Position numbers and translations under genes: made by a program
Notes under the pieces: generated by a model
The model's database searches: none
Told to the model about the DNA's origin: nothing
What the model saw: only the letters and a program-made list of their open reading frames with translations
Part shown: piece by piece, positions 35,516 to 46,430 of the stretch
Position numbering within the stretch: the first letter of the stretch is position 1
Layout: every line of letters begins with the position of its first letter
Assembly: GCA_948474755.1 (NCBI GenBank)
Contig: CAOLHI010000077.1
Coordinates: 186,001-250,000 of the forward strand
DNA from: Ctenosaura bakeri
Taxonomy: Eukaryota > Chordata > Lepidosauria > Squamata > Iguanidae
Reading direction: 5' to 3'
Length of the DNA stretch: 64,000 nucleotides

Positions 35516-36531
35516 TTTTGTACAAAGGTACTGCTCAAATATATAATGGTATAAATATATGTGTGAACAGCGTTAGCTATTTAGAACAGTTTTTGTTGAT
35601 GATGTAGGAAAAAGTGCTTGTTATTTGGCAGATGCTATAAATATTCATAATTTGTACAAAAATATTATGATGGATGACTTTGTGATTCATATTTATAACA
35701 CTTGACCTCAGAAGTCACCTATTGACATAGGGGGAAATAACTTTCACTCTAAATGCTTTGATGGTGGTTATGAATTCAGTTATGAATTCATTTGGTGGGG
35801 CTTATGAATTTAAGAGGTTATGAATGTCAGCCTTCATATATTTCTCTGTACTGCATTTAAGCTGGGTTATTTTAAGGGATGTTTCACTTTGTTTTTAAGG
35901 GATGCTTTTCCCATTTTAGTCCTTAGCATTAAGTTCTCTGCATGAGAGGTGTGGCTTCAATATTTTTTATCCTTTTTTTAAAAAAATCCTTTTTGTTGGG
36001 GTTGATTTTCTGTAAAGCGAAGATAGGAACAGTTTTGCCTGCAGACAGCATGCAGTCTACCCAAGTGATTCTTGGGGGCCTTCCATCCTCTTAACCACCA
36101 AAAGTAGAGTGGGTAAGGGAGAAGAATGGAGAATCATGCCCAAGAGGTGCAATTGTTGACTAGCCCAGTCCTCCTGGCATCTTGTTTTAGCCTCCAAATC
36201 ACTTTTCTTAAAACAAGAAGTGCATAGTACTATCAGTTTTTTCATAGATAGAGGTGTAGCCCACTGGAAAGGGAGATGAGGTGGTTGTAGCCCCCAAGCT
36301 CTCCATGGCTGCCCATCCCTGCTCTAAAACATATGCTGTATCATCTGCAGGAGACTGGCTTCCTCTGTGACCCACTGATGGGGGCAAATGCTATAGGAGA
36401 ATATCAGAGGATTTTGGTAGAGTTAAAAGCTTGGTAGATGAAGAAAATGGCTTGGATGTAGCATATCTTGATTTCAGTAAGACCTATGGCAAATTCCTCC
36501 GTGATAGTCTTGCAAACAAGGTAGGATCTTA

Positions 36532-36850
36532 TAGAATCATAGAAATGTAGAGTTGGAAGAGACCATACGGGCCATCCAGTCCAGCCCCCTGCCATGCAGG
36601 AACACCCTCAAAGCACTCCTGACAGATGGTCATCCAGCCTCTGCTTAAAAACCTGCAAGGAAGGAGACTCCACAACACTCCAAGGCAGCATATTCCACTG
36701 CCGGAGAGCCCTGACTGTCAGGAAGTTCTTCCTGAGGTTCAGGTGGAATCTCCTTTCTGGCAGCTTGAATCCATTGCTCCTTGTCCTGGTCTCTGGAGCA
36801 GCAGAAAACAAGCCCACTCCCTCCTCTACATGGCATCCCTTCAAATATTT
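36532..36850 (-). mobile_element. CR1 LINE 3' end, part 1 (split by the L1)
   Basis: Begins with the CR1 3' terminal octamer-type repeat (atagaatcatagaa on the + strand). Read on the minus strand it encodes the tail of CR1 ORF2: [53 protein letters not shown]. It continues at 42961 after the L1. Confidence 0.9.
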
Positions 36851-36861
36851 TAAACATGGCT
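36851..36861. repeat. Target-site duplication, left copy, of the L1
   Basis: taaacatggct, identical to 42950-42960. The first T could belong to either side, so the duplication is 10 or 11 bp. The same bases occur once in the uninterrupted CR1 copy at 32795-32815, which supports a duplication made at insertion. Confidence 0.9.
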
Positions 36862-37140
36862 GGGGGGAGGAGCCAACTACGATGGCAGAGAGAGGCTAAA
36901 TATTCGACTCCCGGAACAGATGATTATAAAATAATTCCAGAAGCCTTTTTCAAAACAAAGAAAGAATGTGAGTAATTAATTGAATAATGTGGGAAAGAAT
37001 GTAAGATAAGATAGTGGATTGGTTTCGATTCTTCTCCAACTGGAGGGAAAATAAAAGACTCTGTTTAAACTGCAAATAACTGTTGAAACGAACTGAAAGC
37101 AAAACAGTTTTTTTTTCCCCCTTTGTGGTCCTTGAGATAT
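36862..37140 (+). promoter_or_regulatory. L1 5' leader with likely internal promoter
   Basis: A 279-bp leader before the ORF1 ATG. The first 30 bases combine a G-run, GGAGCCAA and then CGATGGC. In human L1 the corresponding start carries a YY1 site (core GATGGC) that sets the transcription start. By analogy this leader probably contains a promoter, but only the motif similarity is seen here. It is much shorter than the human L1 5' UTR. Confidence 0.5.
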
Positions 37141-38229
37141 ATGCCGCCTAAAAAAAAGGTCTATAAACACCCTGTTTGGAAGCGACCTACAGCAACAGAT
37201 AAAACATATAATCGTCTAGTTAGAGATTTTGAAAATATAAACTTAAACTCTAACGGAGACGAAAAAGTCATTAAAATGGCGGCGAAGAAAGCTGCGAACG
37301 GAGCTAATGAAGAGATAAAAACTTTTATACACAAACTTATTACAGAGTCTAATCAAGCTCTTGTTACTACAATAACATCTAATATAAGGGCAGAAATGGG
37401 GCAATTGCAGGAAAAAATCTCACAGGAGTTAAAAGCATTGGACCTTAAAGTGGATGATATAAAAAAAACCCAAGGGAATCAGCAGACCAGACTAGCAGAA
37501 CATGATGGCAGGATTTCTTTGTTAGAGAGACAAATTATCCAGCTTCAAGACCAGAATAGAAGAAACAATGTGAGGATTCGTGGATTCGCAGAGCAGCCAC
37601 AACAAAGTCAAAAATCCTTGAAAGAGGAAGTTTTAAAATGGCTAAAAAGCATTGTTCCTGAGATTTTATGGGAAGATTATGACATAGAGAGAATTCATCG
37701 TGTGTCAGCTGCAAAAAGAGGAATAATTCTTAGAGATATTATAATGAGAATTGCGAATTTCAACAAGAAAGATGATTTGATGAGAGCTGTTAGAAAGAAT
37801 CCAGGAATATTGAAGTATCGAGATAACACAGTGGAAATTTATAATGACTTATGCCGCGAAACAATAAATTGGAGAAGGGAAATGAAACCCTGCATCATAG
37901 TTCTACAGAGAGTTGGGATAAGATACAGTTGGGGATATCCCATCTTTCTGAAATTCCAATATGCTGGCAAATACCACAGAATAAATTCTCTTGAACAAGG
38001 ATTGCAACTCCTGAGAGAACTGAAACTGATCCAGCAAGAGGAAAAGGAAGAGGAAGGTGCGGTTGGAGGAGCTGAAGAAGGAGCAGTGGGAGGAGCAACT
38101 GAAGAAGGAGCAGCGGGAGGAGCAACTGAGGAAGGAGTAGTGGGAGGAGTAACTGAAGAAGGAGCAGCGGGAGGAGCAACAGGAGGAGCAAAGAAGACTT
38201 CGGGAGATAAACGAAAGGACAGAGGCTGA
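37141..38229 (+). CDS. L1 ORF1 protein (RNA-binding, coiled-coil), 362 aa
   Basis: ORF1p coats L1 RNA as a trimer in the retrotransposition particle. The start is the ATG of MPPKKKVYKHPVWKRP; an upstream TTG at 37123 would be in frame but is not needed. A Lys-rich N-terminus leads into a heptad-like helix (about 75-139), then RRNNVRIRGFAEQ (from about 140), the hallmark opening of the L1 RRM-like domain. Next come IERIHRV and LRDIIMRIANF, then a C-terminal domain to about residue 300. Residues 305-362 are a 9-residue repeat rich in Gly, Ala and Glu (EEGAVGGAT type), which is unlike known ORF1p ends. In the +1 frame the same bases give an E/K/Q-rich helix ending at 38302, broken by two stops, so the tail is probably a frameshift product. 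Confidence 0.85.
   Translation: MPPKKKVYKHPVWKRPTATDKTYNRLVRDFENINLNSNGDEKVIKMAAKKAANGANEEIKTFIHKLITESNQALVTTITSNIRAEMGQLQEKISQELKALDLKVDDIKKTQGNQQTRLAEHDGRISLLERQIIQLQDQNRRNNVRIRGFAEQPQQSQKSLKEEVLKWLKSIVPEILWEDYDIERIHRVSAAKRGIILRDIIMRIANFNKKDDLMRAVRKNPGILKYRDNTVEIYNDLCRETINWRREMKPCIIVLQRVGIRYSWGYPIFLKFQYAGKYHRINSLEQGLQLLRELKLIQQEEKEEEGAVGGAEEGAVGGATEEGAAGGATEEGVVGGVTEEGAAGGATGGAKKTSGDKRKDRG
38049..38205 (+). repeat. 27-bp minisatellite in the 3' end of L1 ORF1
   Basis: About five imperfect units of the type gaagaaggagcagtgggagg + agcaact. The unit is a multiple of three, so it keeps the frame and encodes (EEGA[A/V]GGAT)n in the annotated frame, or (L[K/R]KEQ[W/R]EEQ)n in the +1 frame. Confidence 0.85.
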
Positions 38230-38302
38230 GGAGGACTGGAAGAAACAATATGATATAACAGAAGAAGAAGAAAGAGCACTTCATAGAGTAGGAGAAGGGT
38301 AG

Positions 38303-38674
38303 ATGACTAGTGAGTAAAATATATTCTTATAGATTATAAATGCATAGAGATAGATTTATATATATATAAAGCAAGAGGGTAGAGAGAGGGAAGGGAGGGG
38401 AAGAGAGGGAAAAAAATATGGGAAAGAAAATAAATCGGGAGAGGGTATTGGTCTCTATGCCGGGAGTTGGCATACCTCACCCCCAGGACCATGGCTGGTC
38501 GTTTCCAAGGCAGAAGCGCTTTGGAGGAAGAGGGGGGACAAATGTTTGTGTGGGGAGGGGAGGGGAGGGCGGGAAGGGGGAGGGGAGTGGGAGGGGGGAA
38601 GGGAAGGGGAAGGGGAGCACCATCACATTAAAGAGCCAATGGGGAGTGGGATTAGAAAATTCAAAATATGAAAA
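38303..38674 (+). other. L1 inter-ORF spacer with G-rich tract
   Basis: Separates ORF1 from ORF2. Between about 38530 and 38618 the + strand is almost pure purine with many runs of three to six G (ggggaggggagggcggg and similar), able in principle to form G-quadruplexes in DNA or L1 RNA. Human L1 has a purine-rich G tract in its 3' UTR instead; here it precedes ORF2. Confidence 0.7.
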
Positions 38675-41600
38675 ATGGAGAATAGATTGAGAATATCAAC
38701 ATTGAATGTGAAAGGTTTGGGGTCAATAATAAAGAGAAAAAGGATAGAATCGATATTAAAAAAAGATAAGGCCGATATAATTTTTTTACAAGAAACACAT
38801 GGAAAAAGAGATAAAAAAAATGAGCTTAGATTGAACTGGGTAGCCATTTATGAGGAAGCATTTGGTACATCCAAATCAAGAGGAGTTGCAATAATAATTT
38901 CCAAAAGATGCAATTTCATTGTAACAAGTGTGGAGTTAGATGAAAAAGGTAGATATGTAATTATACAAGGTGAAATAGATGGAAAAACATATGGCATAAT
39001 GAATATTTACGCACCTAATGAAAAGCAAAAAGAGTTTTATGAAGAAATATTTAATAAGATCAAAAAAATGAAAGGAGACTATACAATAATCGCAGGTGAT
39101 TTTAATATGGTGATGGATAGATGGAAAGATAAATCAGATCCATCAATTAGAGATAGATATAATAATATAACAATTTTGAATAAATTAGTGAGTAGAAATG
39201 AACTGATAGATGTTTGGAGGCTAATAAAGGGTGAAGAAAAGAAATATACGTATTATTCATCAGTTCATAAAAATTACTCAAGAATAGATTATATTTTTGT
39301 TTCAAAGAATATGATACCTAGATTAATAAATACAGAAATTGAAACAATAAAAGTGACAGATCATGCTCTGATGAACTTGGATATAACTATGAAAAGGAAT
39401 TATAGAGAAGCAAAAAGGTGGAGACTGGATACTAAGTTATTTAATTATAAGGAGATAGTAAATAAAATAGAGAAGGAGTGGCAAGAAATTTGGGATATAA
39501 ACAATAAGGAAGTAACACAAGATGTATTGTGGGATACAATGAAGGCAGTGGTAAGAGGATTATGCATTAAAGAATCAAGCAAATTAAAGAGACAATTAGG
39601 AGAAAAAAATTAAAATTAGAAAAAGAAATAAAGGAACTAGAGAATGATTATATAATAGATAGAACTAAACAGAAAGTAATAATATTACAAGCAAAAAGAG
39701 ATGAATTAGAAAAGATAGAAATGGACGAAGTTCAGAAAAATCTAATATACTTGGAAAGGGAATACTTTGAATATAGTAATAAAAATTCTAAAATGCTGGC
39801 TAAATCAGTACAATCAAAAAAAACTAGAAATATGATTGGCGTAGTTAAAGATAAATTTGGTAAAGAAAAAAGGTTGATGAAAGAGAAATTAAAAATATTT
39901 GAGGAATTTTTTCGAGAATTGTATTCAGTAGAAGATAAATCTTTAGAGAACATAGAGGAGTATATTAATGAAAATTGGAAAGTAAGATTAACAGAACAAG
40001 ATAAAGGATTGATGGAAGAAATGATATCAGAAGAGGAAATAGAAGAAGTAATAAATAATTTAAAAGGAGGAAAATCACCAGGATTGGATGGACTAGGTCC
40101 AGAATATTATAAAACATTTAAAAAAGGTTTAATTCCTAAACTAAAAGTGTTATATAATAGTATATTGAGGGGTGAAAAAATTCCATTATCATGGAAGCAG
40201 TCACTAATAATATTAATTTTAAAACCAAATAAGGATCCTATGGATCCAGGTTCTTATAGACCAATATCTTTAATAAATCAAGATGCAAAAATCTTGACAG
40301 CAATAATGGCGAAGAGGTTAAATAAATTTATTTATAAGTATATACATAAAGATCAATGTGGTTTTATTCAAGGAAGACAGATGGCAAATTTAATAGGGAA
40401 AACGATAAATAAAATAAATATAATGGACAGAGATAAACAAAAAGCTGGAATTTTAGCCCTAGATATATTTAAAGCTTTTGATTGTGTGGAATGGCCGGCA
40501 TTAAAAACAATTTTAAATAAAATAGGATTAGGAGAGAGATTTAAAGGGTTAATAAATCAATTGTATTCACATAATACATCTGTAGTGATGGTAAATGATG
40601 GATTTACAGAACAGATTCAAATAACAAGGAACGAGACAAGGATGTCCATTATCTCCAGTTTTATTTGCAATAGTTATAGAAATGTTAGCGAATGTGATAA
40701 GAAATGATGAGAATTTGGAAGGAATTGGAGTTAAGGAAAAAAATAAAATAAGCTTATTTGCAGATGACACATTGTTGACAATTAAGGATCCAATTGAAAA
40801 GATAGATAGGATAGATAAACATTTAATAGAGTTTGGGGAGAAGACGGGATTAGAAATAAATTGGGCCAAATCAGAAATAATGTTATTTAATTATACTAAA
40901 GAAGAAGTACAAAAATTTTTAAGTAGTAAAAGAGGATTACTTAAAATAAAAGAATCAATTAACTATTTAGGAATAGAGATTACAAAAAATTTACAAGAAT
41001 TACAGGAAAAAAATTTCAAGAAATTAAGATTAGAAACAAAAAGGAAATTAGAGGACTACAAAAATATAAAGCTATCGTGGTTTGGTAGAATAGCAGTGGT
41101 AAAAATGAAAATTTTACCTAAAATTAACTTTTTGTTTAGAATGCTACCAATAAAAATATCAGAGGAAGAATTAAAGGAGTGGCAAAAGATATTAAATAAT
41201 TTTTGTAATGGAAATAAAAAATCGAGGATTAACAAGAAATATTGGTATAAAAGTCAAAAAGAAGGTGGCCTGGGACTTCCAAATTTAAAATGGTATTATT
41301 ATGCAAATCAATTGAGATATATCATAGAGGGGGTTTCAGGAAAGGGTGATTTAGATTGGTTAGAGATAGAAGATATGAATATTGAGACAAAATTAGAAAA
41401 TATATTTTTTAGGAATTTTTCAAAGAAAGAAATGGAGAAGATAGAAAATCCTTTTATAAAAAATATAATAGAAATATGGAAAAAAAATAAAAGAAAATTA
41501 ATACCGAATATATCAATATTAACTCCGATAGTGATGATGGAAAAATTTCCAATAAATTTAAGAGAAATAATAGAGAAAGAAATAAAAAAACAAAAAATTT

Positions 41601-42505
41601 ATAGATTAAAAGAATGGATGAAAATAATGATAAATAAAGATAGAATGAAAGAGAGATTGCAGGAAACTAAAATATCCTGGTTAAATTATATACAATTAGA
41701 GCAATGGACAAAGAGTTTGAAAAGATATGTTAAGGATTTTAAAGAATATACTAAATTTGAACAAATTATTATTCAAAGAGAAAATATGCAAGAAAATGAA
41801 ATACTAAAAGGTATTACAAGTGAAATATATAAAATATTAGCAAAAGAACAAGAAGAGGATTTTCTTAGAAAAATGTGGGAGGAAGAGATAGTACAAAATA
41901 TAGATATACAAGAATGGAGAAAAATTTGGAAACAACGTCATTTAAAAAAATTATCAATAAGAATAAAAGAGAATTATTATAAATTAGTGTGGAAATGGTA
42001 CTTGACTCCAGTGAAATTAAATCAAATAGATGAGAAATATTCAAGATTATGTTGGAGAGGATGTCAAGAAATTGGTACATATATGCATATGTGGTGGAAT
42101 TGCAATAAGATAATGGAGTTTTGGCAAAAGGTTTTTAAAGAGATAAAAGAGATTATAGGAGCAGATATACCAGTATGTCCAAATATTGCATTGTTATCTA
42201 TATATGATAAGGTTGAGTGTACTCAAGTAAAGAAAGAATTAATAACAAATTTGTTAACTGCAGCGAGATTAATAATAGCAAAAAAATGGAAAGCAAATGA
42301 AAAATTTCAAATAGAGGAATGGTATAACGAAGTGTGGAAAATCGCAATTAATGATAAACTAACATGTAGAATTAGGTTTATGAAAGGTTTGGTTAAAGGG
42401 AATGATTTTGAAGAAATTTGGAAAATATTTTTGGATAAAGTTCTGAAAAGAGATAGTAATACTACCCTGTCAAAAGAAGAATGGCAATTTTGGAAAGTGG
42501 ATTAA
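38675..42505 (+). pseudogene. L1 ORF2: endonuclease + reverse transcriptase, two frameshifts
   Basis: ORF2p nicks target DNA and reverse-transcribes L1 RNA. The total span (about 1276 codons) matches the usual L1 ORF2 length. Endonuclease (38675-39613): LRISTLNVKG, FLQETH, AGDFNMV, SRIDYIFVS and TDHALM carry the expected catalytic Asn, Glu, Asp and His. The frame then shifts at an A-run near 39605-39612. Reverse transcriptase (39621-40620): GKSPGLDGL, YRPISLIN, ILALDIFKAFD. A second shift lies near 40625-40635, just before RQGCPLSP. FADD at 40760-40771 is the catalytic core and is intact. A C-terminal Cys/His motif (CWRGC...H...C, Cx3Cx7Hx4C) near 42050-42110 is typical of the L1 clade. Apart from the two shifts I see no stop codons, so decay is modest. 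Confidence 0.9.
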
Positions 42506-42949
42506 ATAAAAAGTTGGCTCTGGGGGGTGGGTATTTTTTAGTTTTAGTTTTGTTTTTCTTTTATGTTGTATATTTTGTAATTCTTAGTAGGTGTGTGTGT
42601 TAAACTTGTGATTTATAGATTTAAAAGGATAAGTGATGTCAATGTTTTTTTTAAAAAAAAAGTTAAAAGAATTAACAATAGAAATAGATTAAAGGGGATG
42701 TGAAAAATATTGAATTAAATGTGAAATTATAATAGTTGAACAGATTTATAAATTTAAGGGTAAAGGTGCAAAATAACAATGAAAGTTAGTATTGCTTAAG
42801 AGAAGAGAAAAAAAAGAAAAAGAAAAAAAATTTATTTTTTTTTTTTTTAATTCACTATTATGTATATCACATGGTGTTTAATTTTTTTTCTTGTTTTGTA
42901 TTTGTGATTTAGTTATATAATTAATAAAAATTTAAAAAAAATAAAAAAA
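42506..42949 (+). other. L1 3' UTR and A-rich tail
   Basis: AT-rich, with G/T-rich start (tctggggggtgggtatt), several A/T homopolymer runs and AATAAA at 42923-42928 about 20 bp before the end. It is a possible premature polyadenylation site because the L1 lies in sense in the intron. Confidence 0.75.
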
Positions 42950-42960
42950 TAAACATGGCT
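42950..42960. repeat. Target-site duplication, right copy, of the L1
   Basis: taaacatggct directly after the A-rich tail. The CR1 sequence resumes immediately afterwards with atcatgtcccc. Confidence 0.9.
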
Positions 42961-43330
42961 ATCATGTCCCCTCTTAGCCTTCTCTTCTGCAGACTAAACA
43001 TACCCAGCTCTCTAAGTCTATCCTCATAGGGCATGGCTTCCAGGCCCCTCACCATTTTGGTCACCCTCCTCTGAACTTGCTCCAGTTTGACCATGTCCTT
43101 CTTGAATTGGGGTGCCCAGAACTGGACACAGTATTCAAGATGAGGTCTAACCAAAGCAGAGTAGAGTGGTACCAGTACCTCCCTCGATCTAGACACCATA
43201 CACCTATTGATGCAGCCGAGAATTGCATTGGCTTTCTTCGCTGCTGCCTCACACTGCTGACTCGTGTTCAGCTTGCGGTCTGTTAAGACTCCTAGATCCC
43301 TTTCACATATACTGCTATCTAGCCACATGT
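42961..43330 (-). mobile_element. CR1 LINE 3' end, part 2 (split by the L1)
   Basis: The minus strand encodes the upstream part of the same CR1 reverse transcriptase C-terminus: [80 protein letters not shown]. It ends where a fold-back MITE begins. Confidence 0.9.
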
Positions 43331-43548
43331 CCCCGCACTATACTGTTTTCTTTCCGCACTACACTGTTACAGTGCTATTATTCCCCTTTCAACATCCTAT
43401 GGAATCCTGGAGTTTGCAGTTTAGGGAGGGACATTTAGAATTCTTAGCTAGAGAGCTCTTTAGCCTCAGTAAACTGCAAACCCCAGAATTCCACAGGATG
43501 TTGAAAGTGGAATATAATAGCACTTTAACAGTGTAGGGCGGAAAGGCC
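43331..43548. mobile_element. Fold-back MITE, class A
   Basis: Near-palindromic element with the shared arm motif (ttccactttcaacatcctat...). The left end is rearranged: ccgcactatactgtt is followed by a second terminus ttccgcactacactgtt. The right end is ggcggaaaggcc. A TGT triplet lies on both sides (43328-43330 and 43549-43551), consistent with a 3-bp target duplication. Confidence 0.75.
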
Positions 43549-44165
43549 TGTAGTAAAACGTGAGCTAGACAATGCTACTGTTAAGTAGGTTTGTAACTGG
43601 TTGACCGACCAGCCCCTCTGTACTGCATCCAAACATGTGGGTTTATATCCACAAAAGCTCATGTGAAAAAAGGGGAAAACATGTAAATCTTAAAGGTGTT
43701 GCTACATATCTCTCCCCCACCACCACCACCACCTTCCATCCTCCTTTTAATGCTTTTTGGTTGTGACACCTCAGTTGTGGAATGATTTCCTTTGGAGACC
43801 TGGATTCATTCCAGCCTGAAGTAGAAACATGGCCAACAGTGGTTTTTGTTCTAACCTCCCATAAAAACATGGCTTTTTATTAAAACTTTTAAGATCTAAT
43901 TGATTTATTCCAAATTGCACATTTTGTTAAATTGTTTTAATGATTTAAACCTATTTTAGTCTGTTAAATGGCTTGTAATGTTTGTAGTATGTACAACTTA
44001 ACATTTCAAATTGTTTTAAATTTAGAATGGTTTTCAACTGTTTCATTTTATTTTTTATGAGATCCTAGGATATAGATTGGAGTATGAATATTTTAGTAAT
44101 GAATGAATACATGCACATCTGTTTTGGGGATCACTACCTCCCCTGCCTCTTTCTTTTTGTTTCAG

Positions 44166-44296
44166 GAGAGGCTAGTTCTATCTGTGTTACCTCGATTTGT
44201 AGTGCTCGAAATGATTAATGACATGACCAATGTGGAGGATGAACATTTGCAGCATCAGTTTCACAAGATCTATATTCACCGCTATGAAAATGTCAG
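44166..44296 (+). CDS. ADCY8: ADCY8 internal exon: start of C1a catalytic region
   Basis: This 131-bp exon (43 codons plus AG) begins exactly in frame after the previous exon and reads [20 protein letters not shown] onward to [15 protein letters not shown] is the conserved entry to the C1 domain of mammalian-type membrane cyclases. The following acidic stretch ([10 protein letters not shown]) is specific to ADCY8. The acceptor follows a pyrimidine tract ending tttgtttcag; the donor is CAG|gtaaaa. The two leftover bases AG are completed by the C that opens the next exon, giving Ser. The preceding intron is 17.7 kb and carries the full-length L1. I see no stop or frameshift, so the exon looks functional. 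Confidence 0.95.
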
Positions 44297-46430
44297 GTAA
44301 AAGGGAATGTGTGTCTGCTTGTCTTGTTTTCCCCCTTTAACGATCTTTTCTTCCTGGCTGAATGTCAGCTGGGGGCTGCTGTGTGTGTCATCTTTTGATC
44401 AGTTCATTAATCACTGGTTTGGAATGTTGGAAGATTTTTTTTTTCCTTCTTTCAATCCTCTTCCCTTTAGAAGAACATTTCATGCAGTTCCCCACCACCC
44501 ACCTCTGTTCATCAGAGCACCTTGGTGACTGCTTGCTTGCCACAGACATCCTGATTCTTCTGGCTTTCATGATAATGAATGAGGCTTATTTATGATGGGA
44601 GGGATTTAAACCACCAATAATGCTCTAGCTTTGTCGGCACAATCCACTCTGTGCCGTCCAAAGCATGCTTACTTTGATATAAATCCCATGGGAATTAATG
44701 GCATTTGCTTCCATGTAAACATGATTAGGCTGAGCCTATAATCTTTCTGGTGCAGGCCCTGTCTGCCAAATTATCTAGGCAGTTCAAGCCCCCAGGATAG
44801 TGCAATTCAAGAAGTGGGAAAATGATCCTGATTAATGCCCATGTAAGAAAGGCTGCCTGGGAAACAAAGTGAAACAAAAACTCCAAGAACAGCTTGCAGG
44901 AAAGGAACAATCCTCTTGAATTAGACAATGCCTCATAATATCTAGGTAGCCCCTAGTACTGGCAAGCAAAGGTGCTCTGTGATACTGTGCCAGCTCAAAT
45001 CTTGCCATCAGCTAATTGTTTGTGACTGTGGAGCATCTTTTCACAAAGCCTGCACAATTTGTGAGGCCCAAAGATAATGGCATCCTGCTGGGGATTTAAT
45101 CAACCTCCTTCCCCTATGCATTATTTTTATTTTATTTTATATTATTTTATTTGCTGTCCCAACTGGTAATGCAAAACTAAGAAGCCTGACAATCAGATGG
45201 TCACAACAAATTTTGGTGGTTTACAAATAAAACTAAATTTTGACCTGCAAGCTCTGGGTTGCAACATTTTAAAAAACCCAAACAATTTGAGAAATTTAAT
45301 CCAAAATAAGAGCTGACTTCACAAAAATTGAAACACAGCAAGAATGTTACCTAAAATGAGAAACACTTGGTTACAGCCTTATAAAAGCTCTAAACAATGT
45401 GAGAGATTTAGTCTGAAAAATGCTTGGTTACATCCTGACTGAGGACAATATCAAGAGATTGATTTACCTGCAAGGTGGTGAAAGAGAGAGGCATTTGTAG
45501 TTTTAATAAAGTCTGAAAGGTTAATCAGGAAAAGTTGTCAACCTGTGCTAGCAATCTTTACTTAAGGCATTGAGAGGAGTTTTGTGGAGTTCTTGTTAAA
45601 ATGAAGTGAAGCTGTCTTTTGTTCAGGTGTGTCCTCATGACTATGCAGAATAAGTCAACAGATGCTGATGTTGTGGAGGGGCATCAGGAGTAACCCCCTG
45701 ACTGGGTTCTCTTTTTTGGAGGACAGAATTGTTTGTTCTAGGCAACCTGTTGTACATGCCTCACTGTAGGCTGATGCCCTCAGGTGAAATGGAAGATGCT
45801 GTCCCATTAACAGCGTTGAAGTAGAATTAGCTGCTGATCCAGTTTGTTTCTCTAGGAGAGTGAGATGGGTGCTACCTTGTCCTTTATCTCTGACAGCAAA
45901 ATGTCTTGGGGTGCCTTGCTCCCATTGCCTTAGAAATCCAGGTTAGAACCAAGCCTTCATGTGCTCCTGTCGCAGGATGCTCAAAGGCATCTGCTCAATT
46001 GACAGAGGTTTAAAACAGCAGTTGAGGAATCTAAGGACAATGTTAACGTCCCATCAGCCAGCAGAAACTCATCCAGAAATCTCTTATATTTTGTGAAAGC
46101 ATGCTTCAAGCATGCGGTTGATTGCAAGAAGGCAACAGCTTCTGAACTTTAAAATAACTATCCTTTTTAAATATATTAACAATTTCATGCACACTAAACT
46201 GCACAGGCAGTTCAGGTGAATGGTGGAGTTTTGAACAATTTGGTTATGAAAAAATGGCAGATTTTCTTTTCATCTGAATCCTCACCTATTGATATGGCTG
46301 CTCTGCACAAAACAAAAAGTTCCCCATGTGTAATAGTTTAATACTTTATGTGTAATATTACTCTTTCAGTTTCTTTCCCTGATGACCACCTAAGTCAATG
46401 TTAATTTTCTTTTTTCTATTCTGTGTTCAG
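44297..46430 (+). other. ADCY8 intron (2.1 kb)
   Basis: A short intron between the ERLVLSV exon and the FADVKG exon. Around 44663-44740 there is a short trace (atcccatgggaattaatggc) of a motif also hinted at near 34980-35030 and 62870-62960, so it may be an old interspersed repeat. The rest (44760-46430) appears to be unique intron sequence; I recognise no gene, RNA or clear transposon in it. Confidence 0.8.

Larger units (their letters stand above)
36862..42949 (+). mobile_element. Full-length L1 LINE (6.1 kb), sense to ADCY8
   Basis: An autonomous non-LTR retrotransposon with short 5' leader, ORF1, G-rich spacer, ORF2, 3' UTR and an A-rich tail. It begins GGGGGGAGGAGCCAAC, very like the start of mammalian L1. 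The tail holds AATAAA at 42923-42928 and ends in A-runs interrupted by T. It is flanked by an 11-bp direct repeat, taaacatggct, at 36851-36861 and 42950-42960. The left copy follows a T-run, as expected for L1 endonuclease (TTTT/AA-type site). The insertion splits an older antisense CR1 whose two parts rejoin across it. ORF2 carries two frameshifts, so this copy is unlikely to move by itself. The + strand is strongly A-rich through ORF2, as in L1 generally. Confidence 0.93.
26417..44165 (+). other. ADCY8 intron (17.7 kb) containing the full-length L1
   Basis: Bounded by gtaagg at the 5' end and tttcag at the 3' end. It holds L2-like, CR1, RTE-tail, hAT, Tigger-like and SINE copies and the nested L1, each listed separately. 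Stretches in which I recognise nothing specific: 27722-29020, 29390-30155, 30395-32150, 33735-34165, 35030-36530 apart from a T/A-rich microsatellite, and 43550-44165. In 43640-43715 there is a short trace (aaaagctcatgtg...taaaggtgttgctaca) of a common reptile interspersed repeat that I could not name. Confidence 0.85.

Noticed and set aside
37839..38284. Antisense Leu/Pro/Ala-rich open frames
   Set aside because: Shadows of the 27-bp repeat in L1 ORF1; compositional artefact.
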